Below are positions 36,638 to 48,699 of a stretch of DNA of 64,000 bases, in pieces. Numbering within the stretch: position 1 is the stretch's first letter; each line of letters begins with the position of its first letter. Both the position numbers and the translations under genes were made by a program. The notes beneath the pieces were generated by a model. It saw nothing but the letters and a program-made list of their open reading frames with translations. It was not told where the DNA came from and ran no database searches. Origin of the DNA: Whitmania pigra (taxonomy: Eukaryota; Annelida; Clitellata; Hirudinida; Haemopidae); contig JAJTWR010000448.1 in the NCBI GenBank assembly GCA_021613335.1, forward strand, positions 622,501 through 686,500, in the 5' to 3' direction.

Positions 36638-37897
36638 TAGTATATTTCTACTTTGTCAATGAGGTCTTTACATAAAGTGCACCAATTTATTTTTTATAAT
36701 TCTGCTTGTTTTGCTGTTTAAAATAAAATGTTTATTATAATCGAAAATCAAATCTGTTTGTCCATCAATTTACGAAATAGTTCTAAAAGTTTTGTAACAA
36801 GGTTTTTATAGTTTTCCTAATGCAGTTGTAAGCGAAATACCAGGAATTTTTATTCATTATTCGCATTCCATCAAAGAAAATCTCAACGCCATTTTTTTGT
36901 AAAAAAATGTCTTTTTGCACTTAACGCATCATTAAGTGTGAATGTATATTCATTGTAACATTAGATAAATTACTCTACCATTTGCTAATAATAATTTTCA
37001 CGATAACTCCGTATTTCAGCAGGATAATGCCTCCGTACATATCTCCAAGTTAACCAGAACGTGTTCTTGGAAAGCATAATTACCTAAAACACTAATTAAA
37101 TTAATGAAATATAGATGCATTAAATGTTAGAAAATAAAGAACATGTTATTAATTACTAAATGTATTGTTTGAAAAAAATTTAAATGTCATTTATTTGATA
37201 GTTTAGCCGTAAATTGAGTTTTCTAAAGCTCTTGTAACCTTTTTACGCGGGCTAAATATGACATTTTGTTGATTTGGAAAGCATTTTATGCACAACTGAA
37301 AGTGCTTTTGGAACAAGTACATAACATCAAAATTTCCATGTCTATTTCAAATCTGCTCCTGATTAGTCCAATGTTTCGTTTGTTTGTTTGTTTATTTGAT
37401 TATAGTCCTTTGCATGACAAGTCCAATGTTTCAAAAAGTTATAACTTAAATATGTCACTAACTTAAAGGCGATCTTATAGTCTTTTTACGCGCACTGCAT
37501 TCTATTCTTTTCAAATTGAATTTCTAAAATCAAGTGATTGCTTTATGTATTATAAATCAAGTTATACTTTAATTTTTTAAACTACACACGGCAGTAAATA
37601 TTAGGTTTTTTGTACAGCAATTACATTAAATAAAATTGCAAATGCTTATTATAAATGTCTAAGAAAACAATATTTTATATATTAGTTAACACTTTTAAAC
37701 TGCTTAAATTTTAATTGTTACTTAAAAAAAAATAATTTTTTCACAAGTTTCTAGATGAATTTTTAATATAATGTTTAATGAAAATGTTTATTTTCGTCAG
37801 CAGCTCTTTAATATGCGACTATCGGTAACGGCAGCGGTCAGATTTTCATTTTGATAATTATAAAGTATTTATTCTTAATATTTTAAACTTAATCAAC
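36638..37897. other. Intergenic DNA before SCFD2
   Basis: The first ~90 bases are the SERBP1-like 3' UTR with its AATAAA at about 36723. The rest is AT-rich with no gene found. A CATTCCATCAAA spacer fragment at about 36863 shows residual similarity to the SERBP1-like unit. Confidence 0.5.
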
Positions 37898-40800
37898 ATG
37901 AAACCATCTTCTCAGCAAGACATATCCATTCTTGACACTTCTTTGGATCTATTAGATAGGTTGTCAACGTATGTGCACACATCTGCCGTGTTTGCAGACG
38001 ACAAATTTGCTGAAATTCTTCACTGGCATGGAGGGGCTTCAATGCTTTTGGATTTTGGTGCTACAAGCATCAAAGAATTTTCATCGTTTGAAGTAAGTTG
38101 CTTATTGTAACGAATATGTTTGTACCTTCATTACATTTTTTGAATGAAAGAGTTACAGATGGTTTGAAAGTATAACAAAGTGATTTATATTTATTAAGTA
38201 TTGATTAATCTGTGTGATTAATTACGTTTGCTAAAGTTCGTAAAATAATGCATGCATTGATCTAATAATTAATCATTAATGACTAAATCCCAAGTTTGTT
38301 CATCACAGAATGGAGAGATCAGTGATCATAAGGCAACATTCTTCTTGTCATCTGCTATTATTGACATCACTATGGATGTACTGAGGGATGTAGTGACATA
38401 CAGTCATTTCCAGCACATCACTATCGTCACCAACATCCATCCGGTCATGCAGGCTGTAGTGGAATTCAAACCGTCAACAGAAGAATCCGCCACGGAGGTC
38501 ATCGCCTCTCTGGAGAGGTGGATTGGGTCACTGATGAGAGAGAAGATTGGCAACGAGGTCTGAACTGTCTGAGATTTTTTGTTGATAAGAAAAACTGGTG
38601 ATCTATGGTTTATCTATGGTTGATTATTGAATGTTAATAGACAATTATGGTAAGTACGTAATTATTGATAGAAAGTTGAGTAGATGGACATAATATTTGG
38701 TGATGATGATAATAATGATGATGACAATGGTGATGGTGATGATGATGATGACAATGGTGATGATGTTGGCAATGATGATGATAGCAGCCAAGGCAATCAC
38801 AGAGATTTTGTTTCTCTTTCGAATGCAGAGTGCCTGCACATGCCAACTCATTTATGTTCCCCTCGTGGCCTCCCCTCTCCTACCAAACCTCTTCACCCTA
38901 CCCACCCATTCTTCACTCTATCCCCTGCTGCCCACTGATGTTCACCTTTTGATGACAAGACACAAGGTAGGCAATGTTGATGATGATGATGATGATGATG
39001 AAGAAGGTGAAGATGAGGAAGGGGAAGATGATGATGATGACTTTGTTGATGATGTTATTCATAGTGATGATGATGATGGTGGTGGTGGTGATGATGATTG
39101 CTGTGAAGATGACTTCGATTGATATGCTATTTATAGCGATGCCGAAACTGATGTTTGAGTTAATAAATTAAATTTCTTTGAATATTAACGTTAGTTGACC
39201 AGCCAATCAGAGCTGTCCTTTGAGCACTTACCAAGGCAACTCCAGCTGAATGTTAAGGTTAGGGTTTATATTTTATTTAATTACATTGTACTATATTCTA
39301 TTCTGTTAAATTAAATTTAATTATAATATATTTTATTGTATCATATTTTGAATTATATTCAATATATTAGGTTTTATTTTATTTATTTATGTTATATAAA
39401 ATTGCAGTTAAACTACTGAATTTGCATTTTGACTACTATCACTACCAACAATGTGTTCTTAACAACATGATCAACACATTATATACAGATTGATATCTCC
39501 TTTACATCATCACAATCAGTGTAATCGTAAGTACCACAATCATGATCATCATCACCACCACCATCAATATCGTAAGCATTGTCTTCATCATCATCAACAT
39601 AATCATCATCATCATCAAAATCATAATCATCATCTTCACCAACAACAACCAGCTCCTGGTGTCAAATCTGAACAGCCTTTCGGAACTGCTGAACCTCTCG
39701 GAAGAAATGTTCGCCATGGGAACGACGAGCAACATTGTGGCCAGTGAACTTTCTATCCTTCCTTGGAGCAAAAACAGGAGGAAGGTGATGATGATGGTGG
39801 TGATTGCGATGATGATATCGTCTTGATGTTGATGATCAGTCAATAATAATAATTATTACTATAATGAAAATTATTATTATTATTACTATAATGAAAATTA
39901 TTATTATTATTATTACTATAATGAAAATTATTATTATTGTTACTATAATGAAAATTATTATTATTATTATTACTATAATGAAAATTATTATTATTATTAC
40001 TGTAATTAAAATTATTATTATAGTAATAATTATAATATATATAATTATTTATAATATATAATTATTATTATCATCACAATAATTATTAGTATAATTATTA
40101 TTAATTTTATTATTATTTATTTATTTATAATTAACATTATGGGCAATCCCACTTATTGTAATTTTATTGATTATAATCTTTAAAATACAATCCTCATCAC
40201 TGATTATCCATCTCCATTCAGGCATCCAATAGGAAGGCATCCCTCGTGATCATCGACAGGACATTGGACATTGGAAATGTCGCCCATCACAATTTCGAGT
40301 CGACGCTCGACAGGATCTTGAACGTCTTGCCGAGACTTCCTGGGCACGACGTTGATGTGTGTGTGGACATGTCGTCAGTCTCAGATGTCACAAGGTGTGT
40401 ATACATATTACCTCTTTAATTATTCATTGATTATTGCAGTTAGCATAATTTATACAGTAATTATTATTATGCATTAATATCCAATCAGCAACAAGGATTT
40501 TGCCTGTGTGGCTCCTGGCTGTCTGGCCCATCCAGCGGATTATAAATATTCATTGCTCCTCAATACTCTGGCCCTACTCAAACAAAAGGTTGGTGTTAAC
40601 GATTAAATTCAGTTAAATACATTTCTGGTTGTTGAGCATGTGTACCTGTTCAATTTTAAGGACATAACAACTGAGCTAAACAGGAGGTTGGTTGAAGCTC
40701 TTGAGAGGGAGGAGCTTTATGAAAAGACCAGCCAATCAGGAAGCTTGGATGCCATCCAATACTATGTCAGCCTGTTCAAGTTGGTGCTATGTTTGACGAT

Positions 40801-43679
40801 ACACAATCTGATATTTTCTTTTTATCACATAACTAATTACAATATAAAAGTTGGTTTATTTTATTTTCTAACAATTTCTATTCTGCTCTCGTAGTTTTGC
40901 CAAAATATTTCACCACCTACAGTCCTAAATCAACAGACTGTGAATTCCTTTGCAGAAACCAGCCAATCGCAATCAAGAAGCATTCGCCCCTCCTCCAGCT
41001 TTCATTGGCCATGGTCCAGGCACTGAGGTCAAAAACCCATTCCTTTGAACAACTCACTGCCGTTGAAAAGACAATTCTTCAGAGCTTCCAAGATGATGAT
41101 GATGATGAGTCAGGACAAGACCTCAACGAGAACATGATTCTTCGACTACTGAAGGAGTTTAAAAAGTCCAATTCGGGTAATGGAAATGGAGGCTACAGGT
41201 TCAGGTGTGTTGTGTTGCATGGATGGATGGATGAATGGATGAGCTTGTTTACTCTTGAAATTTAATTACTAATTACTTATTTGACTATAATCAACGGGCC
41301 TAATCGTTTACCTGTTGAGATGATGACAACAGTAGGAGAATTAAAATTATGAATCAGATTAAAAACTATAATTTACTGAGTTGTTTGGTTGACTTGTTTA
41401 TGTCCTAAGAGATGGTAGTTGTCTGTGCTGCTAACAATGGCATCACATGTGAATTTTTGTTTATATTAATTTTTTGATGCATCATTTGTCATTTGATATT
41501 ATTGTAGCTATTATGTGCTTGACATGTGCAACAATAATTGATAATAATCATCTATTCTCATCAAGAACCTCTGATACTATACATGGTGCCTTAAAAATTT
41601 ACTATTTATTATTATTATTATTTATTATTATTTATTATTATTATTAACAAGTCATGACCACTGACATTGTAGTCTTGAAGAAATAGTCTCTTCAAGAACC
41701 TCTGATACTATACATGGTGCCTTAAAAATTTACTATTTATTATTATTATTTATTATTATAATTAACAAGTCATGACCACTGATATTGTAGTCTTGAAGAA
41801 TTACTGACTCTTCTGCTGTACTTGTTTGCCCTTGATGAGCAGAAGAGGTGGAGCTTGACTTCAAAAGAAGAAACCCTATTGGAGGTTGGATGATTGATTG
41901 ACTATTTTTAGGTTCTTGGGTTCAAGCAATCTCTTTATTTTTTTTGTGTTTTATTTTTGTTTAAATTATAAATGGTTCATTTAATAAAAGGTCGAGATGA
42001 TTGATTGATTGACTGATTGATTGATCCACCTCTCATCCAGGTTCATTAAGTACAACTGTTCTTGCTTACAGAGGGAACTGATGGAGGCATTCATGCTGGC
42101 TAAAGAGTCGGGGAATTCCCAGGCAGCCAAATTGGGTTGGCTGTGCATGCTCATTTTAATATTTATGAACTGCTATTTATTAATATGTACAATAATTTTT
42201 TATATATGTATATATATAAAGTACATATACATAATTTATGCAATTTTCAGCAAACTTTGTGATTGGTTGTTTCAGTTGAGGCTTGTAGGACAGAGATGGA
42301 CTGCTTAGCTGTTGTCCAGGATTTGATTGACAAGCTCAAAGGGCTTTCCAACTCAAAGTCCCACCTCCAAAAATACAGGTTACATAATCATCAGTAACAG
42401 CATCATTCTTACATTATTAGTGTTATGTTAACTGTCCGTCCATCTGTCAATGAATTATTATTAAAGTTTTACTGCTAGTTGTTGTGATAGTGATGGAGGT
42501 GTTGAAAGAAAATTAACATAAAACAACTTTCAATTTCATTTTATTATTTGTCACTCATTAATATTAATATAACTTATAATCATTTTCGATCACAAAGTTA
42601 TTTGCTATGTTGCATTAGTCAGGAGTATCTGTGCTTGTTGTTGTCGTTGTTGTGATTATTAATGTCCAGTATGCAATTACTGGTTGAGTGTCATCAATAA
42701 TTAATACTAGTTGTTGTGATAATCAATATTGGTGAATAATAATAGCCTAATAATAATAACAGCAAATATTTCTAACATAACAATTACGATGGTTATAATA
42801 GTTAATATCTTCTCAAAGAACTGCAATGGAGCAGGGCACAGTGACCTCACCATCCTCCCATCGACCAATCATAAAGCAGGTCATCCAAGATATCCTTGAC
42901 CCTACCAAGCCAGACCTAGTGGACATCAGTCACAAGTCTTCGACCTTTGGCGACCTCATTAAAACCGGATTTGGGTGAGTTCGATGGCACTGGTGGTACT
43001 GATTAAGATGATGTTATGAATGAGGGTGATAATGATTAAGATGATGTTATGAATGGTGGTGATAATGATTAAGATGATGATGTTGTGAACAATGGTGTTT
43101 TGCACATTAACTTACAAATGATAGTGATTAGGATGATAATATTGTTGATGATTCAGTGTTGTGGTTGTGGCGATGGTGGAGATGAATTAGCCTTCATCAC
43201 ATTTAAGGTTCTTCCGGGGTTCGACAAGGGTACGCCCAAGTGACCATCCTTTGGTGATAATTTTTGTCATTGGAGGAGTCACCATGTCAGAGGTCAAGCA
43301 GGTTAGGGATGTACTCACCAGAAGCAAGTCTCAGACACAGGTTTTTTATTTTACCACATTAAAAGTGACATTTTAAGCTAGGTCAGAGGTAATGCAATTG
43401 TAGGTTGTTATTGTTTATTATACATTTTATTAATTATTTCGAATATATTTTATTACTAGATTTTATTCTGAATATTATTATTATTTTTATTCTTTATTGT
43501 GTTATTGTTACTAAGAAGCTTAGAATAATATCAACAAATTTTCTTTTAATCAAATTAACTAAGCTAATTAAATGCACTAAATTGGATCATTTTCTCAGGT
43601 TTTGATTGGAGGGACTACCATCTTGACCCCCAATGATGTGCTGAACCTCACCCTACTTCAAGACAACTTGTACGACTGA
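37898..43679 (+). CDS. SCFD2: SCFD2, Sec1-family domain-containing protein 2
   Basis: Fourteen exons join in frame: 37898-38092, 38309-38557, 38829-38966, 39653-39784, 40222-40394, 40489-40588, 40661-40779, 40956-41204, 41848-41884, 42072-42135, 42276-42378, 42819-42974, 43208-43340 and 43599-43679 (642 aa; human SCFD2 is about 684). Recognisable SCFD2 segments: LHWHGGASMLLDFG, ILRD-type block MDVLRDVVTYSHFQHITIV, IYVPLVASPLLPNLF with SLYPLLPTDVHLL, VIIDRTLDIG, FKNQPIAIKKHSPLLQLSLA, KPDLVDISHKSSTFGDLIKT, and HPLVIIFVIGGVTMSEVKQV. Sec1/Munc18-family proteins bind SNAREs in membrane fusion; SCFD2 itself is poorly characterised. Exon 9 is only 37 nt and uses the acceptor AAGAG. The donor of exon 8 could instead be at 41199 (TACAG|GTTCAG), removing two codons. 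Introns hold GAT and ATT arrays. A truncated copy of its last seven exons lies at 58309-61282. Confidence 0.9.
38697..39118 (+). repeat. (GAT)n arrays flanking SCFD2 exon 3
   Basis: GAT/GAC-rich microsatellites at about 38697-38790 and 38978-39118 flank the exon. They create long acidic or Met-rich reading frames that are artefacts of low complexity. Confidence 0.8.
39490..39645 (+). repeat. (ATC)n-type array
   Basis: CATCATCAT-rich low-complexity DNA directly upstream of SCFD2 exon 4, forming part of its polypyrimidine-poor acceptor region. Confidence 0.7.
39858..40025 (+). repeat. 27/30-bp minisatellite in SCFD2 intron 4
   Basis: Six copies of ACTATAATGAAAATTATTAT plus a variable ATT run start at 39858, 39885, 39915, 39942, 39972 and 39999. 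Spacing alternates 27, 30, 27, 30, 27, so the higher-order unit is 57 bp. Confidence 0.85.
41561..41815 (+). repeat. Tandem duplication of a SINE-tail segment
   Basis: Two 131-bp copies start at 41561 and 41692, each with TCAAGAACCTCTGATACTAT, ACATGGTGCC, an ATT array and AACAAGTCATGACCACTGA. The second SCFD2 copy has only one (58706-58830), so this expansion or contraction followed the segmental duplication. Confidence 0.8.
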
Positions 43680-43779
43680 AGATGGTGATGATGATAATGA
43701 CATTCGAATTAACAATTAAGGTTACAATATGTAAATTATGTATTATGTAATAAACTGATAGTCTCAATTTATATCACGT

Positions 43780-43870
43780 GTTAGTACCGAAAATAAGACA
43801 AGGTCTTATAATGATTTTTGCTCCAAAAGATGCACTAGGGCTTATTTTCAAGGGTGTCTTATATTTTCAC
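43780..43870. mobile_element. MITE-like palindrome, copy 1
   Basis: GAAAATAAGAC (43789-43799) faces GTCTTATATTTTC (43856-43868) as an imperfect inverted repeat around CTCCAAAAGATGCACTAGGG. The AAAATAAGAC terminus resembles a class of non-autonomous DNA elements common in animals; the family is uncertain. It lies just past the SCFD2 stop. Confidence 0.4.
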
Positions 43871-44097
43871 ATTTATTATATATTTAGTTATTATTTTCAT
43901 AATCAGCACCATGGGTGGATTTTTTTCTGCAAAATACTAACTCTAAGCCAAATAATGTGTGTTTGATAAAAGGATTTTATTAACTAACAACATTATACAA
44001 ACGTATTAAAAATCGATTACACGAACCAAAATAACAGAAGTAATTGCTCAAAAATGAGAGAAATCTTAACCGACGATGTTTTTTCAAAGCATATGAA

Positions 44098-44666
44098 TCT
44101 ACTCTCGAGGTAAAAGGCTTTCCCTTTCCAATAAGATTTTGAAAGCCTTGATGAAGTTCCCTCTACTCTTTTACAAAGTAGTTAGCCTACATCTACTTAA
44201 TCTTTCCTCTTAACTATAATTTTCAAGTCATTCTACCATCCTGGTTGCCCTGTCTTAACCTCCTTCTAACACTTCCACATACTTTCTCAAATGTGATTTT
44301 CAAACTCGTGGTCTCACTAATGTTTTATACAATTACAGAATTACTTTATTTCTACTCACTACTGTTCTCTTTATCATTACTATAGAGAAGATTTTCCATT
44401 GTTCTGCATTATTACCTCCAGATATCTTTCGTGATCAGCCAGTTTTAGAATGCTTCCTCCAAATTCATATTCCACTTTTGTGTTTCTGAATCCCATATGC
44501 ATAATGGAAAAACATCTGCCAAGCTTTTTAACATTTGAATAATTTGAATAAGATGTTCAACATCTTGTTTGCTGACACTCCGTGCTACTTTGGTGTCGTC
44601 AGCAAACTTGGATAATTTAGACCGTAATCCACCATCCAGATCATTTATATATACGCAGAACAGAAA
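44098..44666 (-). mobile_element. Non-LTR retrotransposon RT fragment, minus orientation, copy 1
   Basis: Its reverse complement aligns with the RT frame at 47131-48330 from AAATGATCTGGATG (upstream of FADDTK) through a CAACCAGGATGRTAGA block to the GGAAGGGAAGACC region. It is full of frame breaks and thus dead. It lies between SCFD2 and DDX39 and was present before the segmental duplication, since the same fragment is at 61686-62262. Confidence 0.85.
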
Positions 44667-45037
44667 TTATGTAGCTCACAATTTTAGCAAGAAACTTTGT
44701 CGGTTTAAAATTTATTTGAATAAGTTGATGATGACAGCGCGTCTGACCAATTAAAACTTTATTTTAACTTTTATGACAACATTATTTGAGCAATCTGGAG
44801 AAGTCATTAATATTTAATAATAAAATAAATTAGCAATTAAAATTTAAAAATTAATAAAAAATTAATTAGTTTAAAATTAATTATTTAATTTAAAAATTTA
44901 TAATAACCAATATTCGGGATCTTTTTCAAATGTTAGAATGTTAGCTCGACAGATAAAAGGTAAATCAGAATCACAAAATCAGACATACACAACTCTAACA
45001 GCCAGCTATTCAGTCAAATCAGCAAACTCAGCCAACA

Positions 45038-46318
45038 ATGTCCGACAACGAAGAACTTCTCGATTATGAAGAATCAATTCAAGAGCACGAAGAGCCAGTC
45101 TTGGAAGCAGCAGAAGAGCCAGCAACGCAAAAGGATCTGAAAGGGACTTATGTCTCTGTCCACAGTTCAGGATTCAGAGATTTTCTCCTCAAGCCCGAGC
45201 TGCTGAGGGCCATCGCGGACTGTGGCTTCGAACACCCATCCGCGGTTCAGCACGAATGCATACCTCAGGCCAATTTGGGAATGGACATTCTGTGCCAGGC
45301 CAAGTCGGGGATGGGCAAAACAGCAGTTTTTGTTCTTTCGACTCTTCAGCAATTGGAAGTTGTGGACAACCAAGTTTCGGTGCTTGTCATGTGCCATACC
45401 AGAGAACTGGCTTTTCAAATAAGCAAGGAGTACGAAAGGTTTACCAGGTACTTGAAGGGAGTCAAGGTAGCCGTGTTCTTTGGAGGGATAGCCATAAACA
45501 AAGACGAAGATACACTGAAGTCCAACTGTCCTCATATTTTAGTCGGAACTCCAGGTAGAATTTTGGCTCTGGCTCGTAAGAAGGTACTTGATCTTAAAAA
45601 TCTGAAGCAGTTTGTAATTGATGAATGCGACAAAGTGCTCGATCAACTCGACATGAGAAAAGACATCCAGGAAATCTTCAGGATGTCTCCTAGAGACAAA
45701 CAAGTTATGATGTTCTCCGCAACCCTGAGCAAAGAGATTCGTCCAGTCTGCAAGAAGTTCATGCACGATCCTTTGGAGGTTTACATCGACGACGATTCAA
45801 AACTGACACTCCACGGACTCCAACAACATTACGTCAAATTGAAGGAGAGCGAAAAGAACAAGAAACTGTTTGAGCTTCTCGACAACCTCGACTTCAATCA
45901 AGTCATCGTCTTCGTCAAATCCATCCAAAGGTGCACGGCTCTGTCGAATTTACTGGTTCAGCAGAACTTCCCAACCATCGCCATTCACAAGGCCATGAAA
46001 CAAGAGGAAAGACTGAGTCGCTACCAGCAGTTCAAGAACTTCGAGTCTCGCGTTCTGGTAGCTACGAACCTGTTTGGCAGAGGAATTGACATCGAGAGAG
46101 TCAACATCGTTTTCAACTATGACATGCCTGAGGATTCTGACACCTACCTCCACAGGGTGGCAAGGGCTGGAAGATTCGGAACAAAAGGATTGGCCATAAG
46201 CTTTGTATCCGACGATGACAGTGCCAAGATTCTGAACGATGTCCAGGAGAGATTCGAAATCAGCATTGCTGAACTGCCAGAGAGCATTGACAAATCACTG
46301 TACGTCGATGCTGAGTAA
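45038..46318 (+). CDS. DDX39B: UAP56/DDX39 DECD-box RNA helicase, copy 1
   Basis: Intronless 426-aa frame, close to the 427-428 aa of vertebrate UAP56/DDX39. Helicase motifs: Q motif ([24 protein letters not shown]), I AKSGMGKT (88-95), Ia CHTRELA, VGTPGR, II DECD (195-198; diagnostic of this subfamily), III SAT (227-229), [19 protein letters not shown] and [12 protein letters not shown]. All are intact. UAP56/DDX39 acts in spliceosome assembly and in loading the TREX mRNA-export complex. The start follows the canonical [11 protein letters not shown]. Differs from copy 2 by Ile14 and Ala152. I cannot tell DDX39A from DDX39B; the symbol marks the UAP56 family. Its 3' flank carries a SERBP1-type poly(A) module. 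Confidence 0.92.
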   Translation: MSDNEELLDYEESIQEHEEPVLEAAEEPATQKDLKGTYVSVHSSGFRDFLLKPELLRAIADCGFEHPSAVQHECIPQANLGMDILCQAKSGMGKTAVFVLSTLQQLEVVDNQVSVLVMCHTRELAFQISKEYERFTRYLKGVKVAVFFGGIAINKDEDTLKSNCPHILVGTPGRILALARKKVLDLKNLKQFVIDECDKVLDQLDMRKDIQEIFRMSPRDKQVMMFSATLSKEIRPVCKKFMHDPLEVYIDDDSKLTLHGLQQHYVKLKESEKNKKLFELLDNLDFNQVIVFVKSIQRCTALSNLLVQQNFPTIAIHKAMKQEERLSRYQQFKNFESRVLVATNLFGRGIDIERVNIVFNYDMPEDSDTYLHRVARAGRFGTKGLAISFVSDDDSAKILNDVQERFEISIAELPESIDKSLYVDAE

Positions 46319-46344
46319 AGTATTTGTTAAGTAAATATTTGTTT

Positions 46345-46720
46345 AATTTTGCCTGACTTGCTGTTTAAAATAAAATGTTTAAATCGAAAATCCAGTATTT
46401 TTTCACTCATTCGCATTCCGTCAAACAAATTCCCAACACCAACTGTTCTCAATTTTTTTGTTGATATGTTCTAAAACTATTTAATTTTGAAATGATTCGT
46501 GTTATATTTCGAATGCAAAATATTTTAAAATGCCAACTGAGAATGAATGCAGTAGTTTAACAATTGTGATAGTAAGATATAACAAATAAGTTTGCGTTTT
46601 TTAATTGCTTGTACTAGATGCAATAAATTATGGATGGTATTTTTATTATTAAATTTTGATAAAATTTGAAAACCATTGATTAAATTAAAGTTTTATACTT
46701 AACTCTAAATCGAACGAATG
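46345..46720 (+). repeat. Orphan SERBP1-like 3' UTR and spacer after DDX39 copy 1
   Basis: TTGCTGTTTAAAATAAAATG, TTTAAATCGAAAATCCA, CATTCGCATTCCGTCAAACA, then ATGTTCTAAAACTATTTAATT, GAATGAATGCAG and AGATATAACAAATAA match the spacer between SERBP1-like genes, diverged. No SERBP1-like frame follows. It implies a further unit was once here. Confidence 0.7.
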
Positions 46721-47089
46721 TCGATCAAAACTGAAACCAAACTGAATGTATAAAATATTAACTTTTACCTAAAAGTTTTAAAAAGCAATGTGGGTAAACT
46801 GATTCAATCAAAAAATCGCTTCGTCTTCCTCATCTTCCTAAGACTTGATGGCAGTCATGCCTGAAAATGTAAAATTCAGAACTCTTAATACATATAAACA
46901 AGGGAATCAATTACTAATTAAATATACTTAAATGCAAATGCAAATTGTCAACAAAAATTATGAATGGATCAACATTTTATATCTGGAAATATGAATGCAT
47001 TATTTGTACCTCAGGAACAACAAAGAATTTTTTCATTTAATTATCAAGAAAAAGGTAGATCCGAACTCACTACCTAAAAATTAAATGAT
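46721..47089. other. Short intergenic region; possible minus-strand last exon
   Basis: On the minus strand a TTTTCAG acceptor is followed by GCATGACTGCCATCAAGTCT and a TAG, which could be a very short terminal exon, but I found no partner exons. Otherwise nothing is recognised. Confidence 0.3.
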
Positions 47090-48410
47090 ACTTTAAGTCA
47101 TATAGCGTCATTTGATCGAACAAATGAACAATGACCACTATTTTTGGAAGAAACGATGTGATTGGAAAGAGCCAACATGGTTTTACTAAGAACAGATCGT
47201 GTCTTACCAACCTACTTGAGTTTTTTGAAGAAATTTATGAATGGGTTGATCATGACAAGGCTGTAGATGTAGTGTACCTAGACTTCGCAAAAGCATTTGA
47301 CAAGGTTCCCCATCAAAGACTTCAAAAAAAGCTCGGTGCATGTGGGATTGAAGGCAAACTATTACATTGGTTTACAAACTGGTTGATAGATAGGAGACAG
47401 AAGGTAGGCATAGGAGGAATTTATTCAGAGTGGCAACCAGTACTTAGCGGCGTCCCACAAGGATCGGTGCTTGGACCTGTACTGTTCTGCATATATATAA
47501 ATGATCTGGATGATGGCATAAGATCTAAGTTATCCAAGTTTGCTGACGACACCAAAGTAGCAAGAAGTGTCAGCAAGCAAGAAGATGTAGATACACTTCA
47601 GGAAGATCTTAACAAGTTATTCAAATGGGCAGAAGATTGGCAGATGCTTTTCAACGTAAGCAAATGCTCCATTATGCATATGGGATGCAAAAACACGAAA
47701 GTCGAATATGCATTTGGAGGAAGCATTCTGAAGCAGTCAAATCAGGAAAGAGATCTGGGGGTAATAATGCAGAACAATGGAAAAGCATCTCTACAGTGCA
47801 TGGAAGTTGCTAAAAAAGCAAACAGAGTACTTGGAATGATAAAGAGAACAGTAGTAAGCAGGAACAAGGATGTAATACTGAGATTGTATAAGGCATTAGT
47901 AAGGCCACACCTTGAGTACTGTGTGCAAGTATGGAACCCTCATTTGAGGAAGGATATAGAGATGTTGGAAAGAGTACAAAGAAGGGCAACCAGGATGATA
48001 GATGGTTTTGGAAAGCTTAGTTACGAGGAAAGATTAAATAGATGTAAATTAACGACTCTGGAAAAGAGAAGAAATAGAGGGGACCTCATCGAGGCATTCA
48101 AAATTTTATCGGGAAGGGAAGACCTTTTGCCTGAACAGTTTTTCGAAGCCACAAAAAGTGTTTCTACTAGAGGGCACGATTGTAAATTATACAGGAAGGC
48201 TTCGGGAAACTTGAAAAACAATTATTTCAGTTCAAGGGTGGTTTCCTTATGGAATAAACTAGATAAGGAAACCATCCATGCTGACACAATAGATCAATTC
48301 AAAATTTACTTAAGTAAATTCGGATATTAGGACTAAAAAGAGTGGTTATTACACAGATCCAGGTCTTCTTAACCACTATAAATAATTGTTATGTTATGTT
48401 ATGTTATTAA
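47090..48410 (+). mobile_element. 5'-truncated non-LTR retrotransposon with open RT frame
   Basis: A frame of 399 aa (47131-48330) carries reverse-transcriptase motifs QHGFTKNRSC, VYLDFAKAFDKVPH, GVPQGSVLGPVLF and FADDTK, then the C-terminal region LEYCVQVWNP and LERVQRRATRM typical of CR1/L2/Jockey-group elements. No endonuclease or ORF1 lies upstream, so it is a truncated insertion. The 3' end has short TTATG tandem repeats (about 48387-48405), as in elements ending in microsatellites. The frame is intact, so insertion is recent, but the element lacks parts needed for autonomy. Confidence 0.88.
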
Positions 48411-48699
48411 TATAGTATTAATTGTATTACAAGATTACTATACATGGCATTGGTTGATGGTATGGCGTGCTTTATCATTGTCTTCATTGTTAGTATAGAG
48501 TTGCCTGAGCCTTTAGAGAATTTCTTATAAATATGAGCTTTGGACAAACACACGACTACTTTTACATTACTGTATTGGTTGATTATGGTAAATCCATTGT
48601 GCTTGTGGTTTAGCGATTATGTCATCATTGATTGTTGATTAGTTTGGTTAGGCCTGGTAATATTCATAATTTTAAAATAAATTCAAACGAGATTTTAAG
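48411..48699. other. Intergenic DNA
   Basis: AT-rich. ACTATACATGGCAT at about 48438 resembles a SINE tail. A promoter and first exon of the following metalloprotease may be here but were not resolved. Confidence 0.4.

Larger units (their letters stand above)
41160..46325 (+). repeat. Segmental duplication, copy 1 (SCFD2 3' half plus DDX39)
   Basis: From within SCFD2 exon 8 to just after the DDX39 stop, this segment is repeated at 58306-63910 with high identity over exons, introns and intergenic DNA. Differences include the 131-bp tandem duplication here and a solo LTR in the other copy. Confidence 0.95.

Noticed and set aside
38684..39122. Acidic or Met-rich reading frames over GAT repeats
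   Set aside because: They are low-complexity read-through of microsatellites around SCFD2 exon 3. A GTAGGC donor at 38967 ends the real exon.
41561..41815. CRISPR-like direct repeats
   Set aside because: There are only two 131-bp units with no spacers in a eukaryotic intron; it is a local tandem duplication.
45167..46153. Antisense and shifted frames over DDX39, also at 62750-63736
   Set aside because: They are shadows of a highly conserved helicase gene with all motifs on the plus strand.
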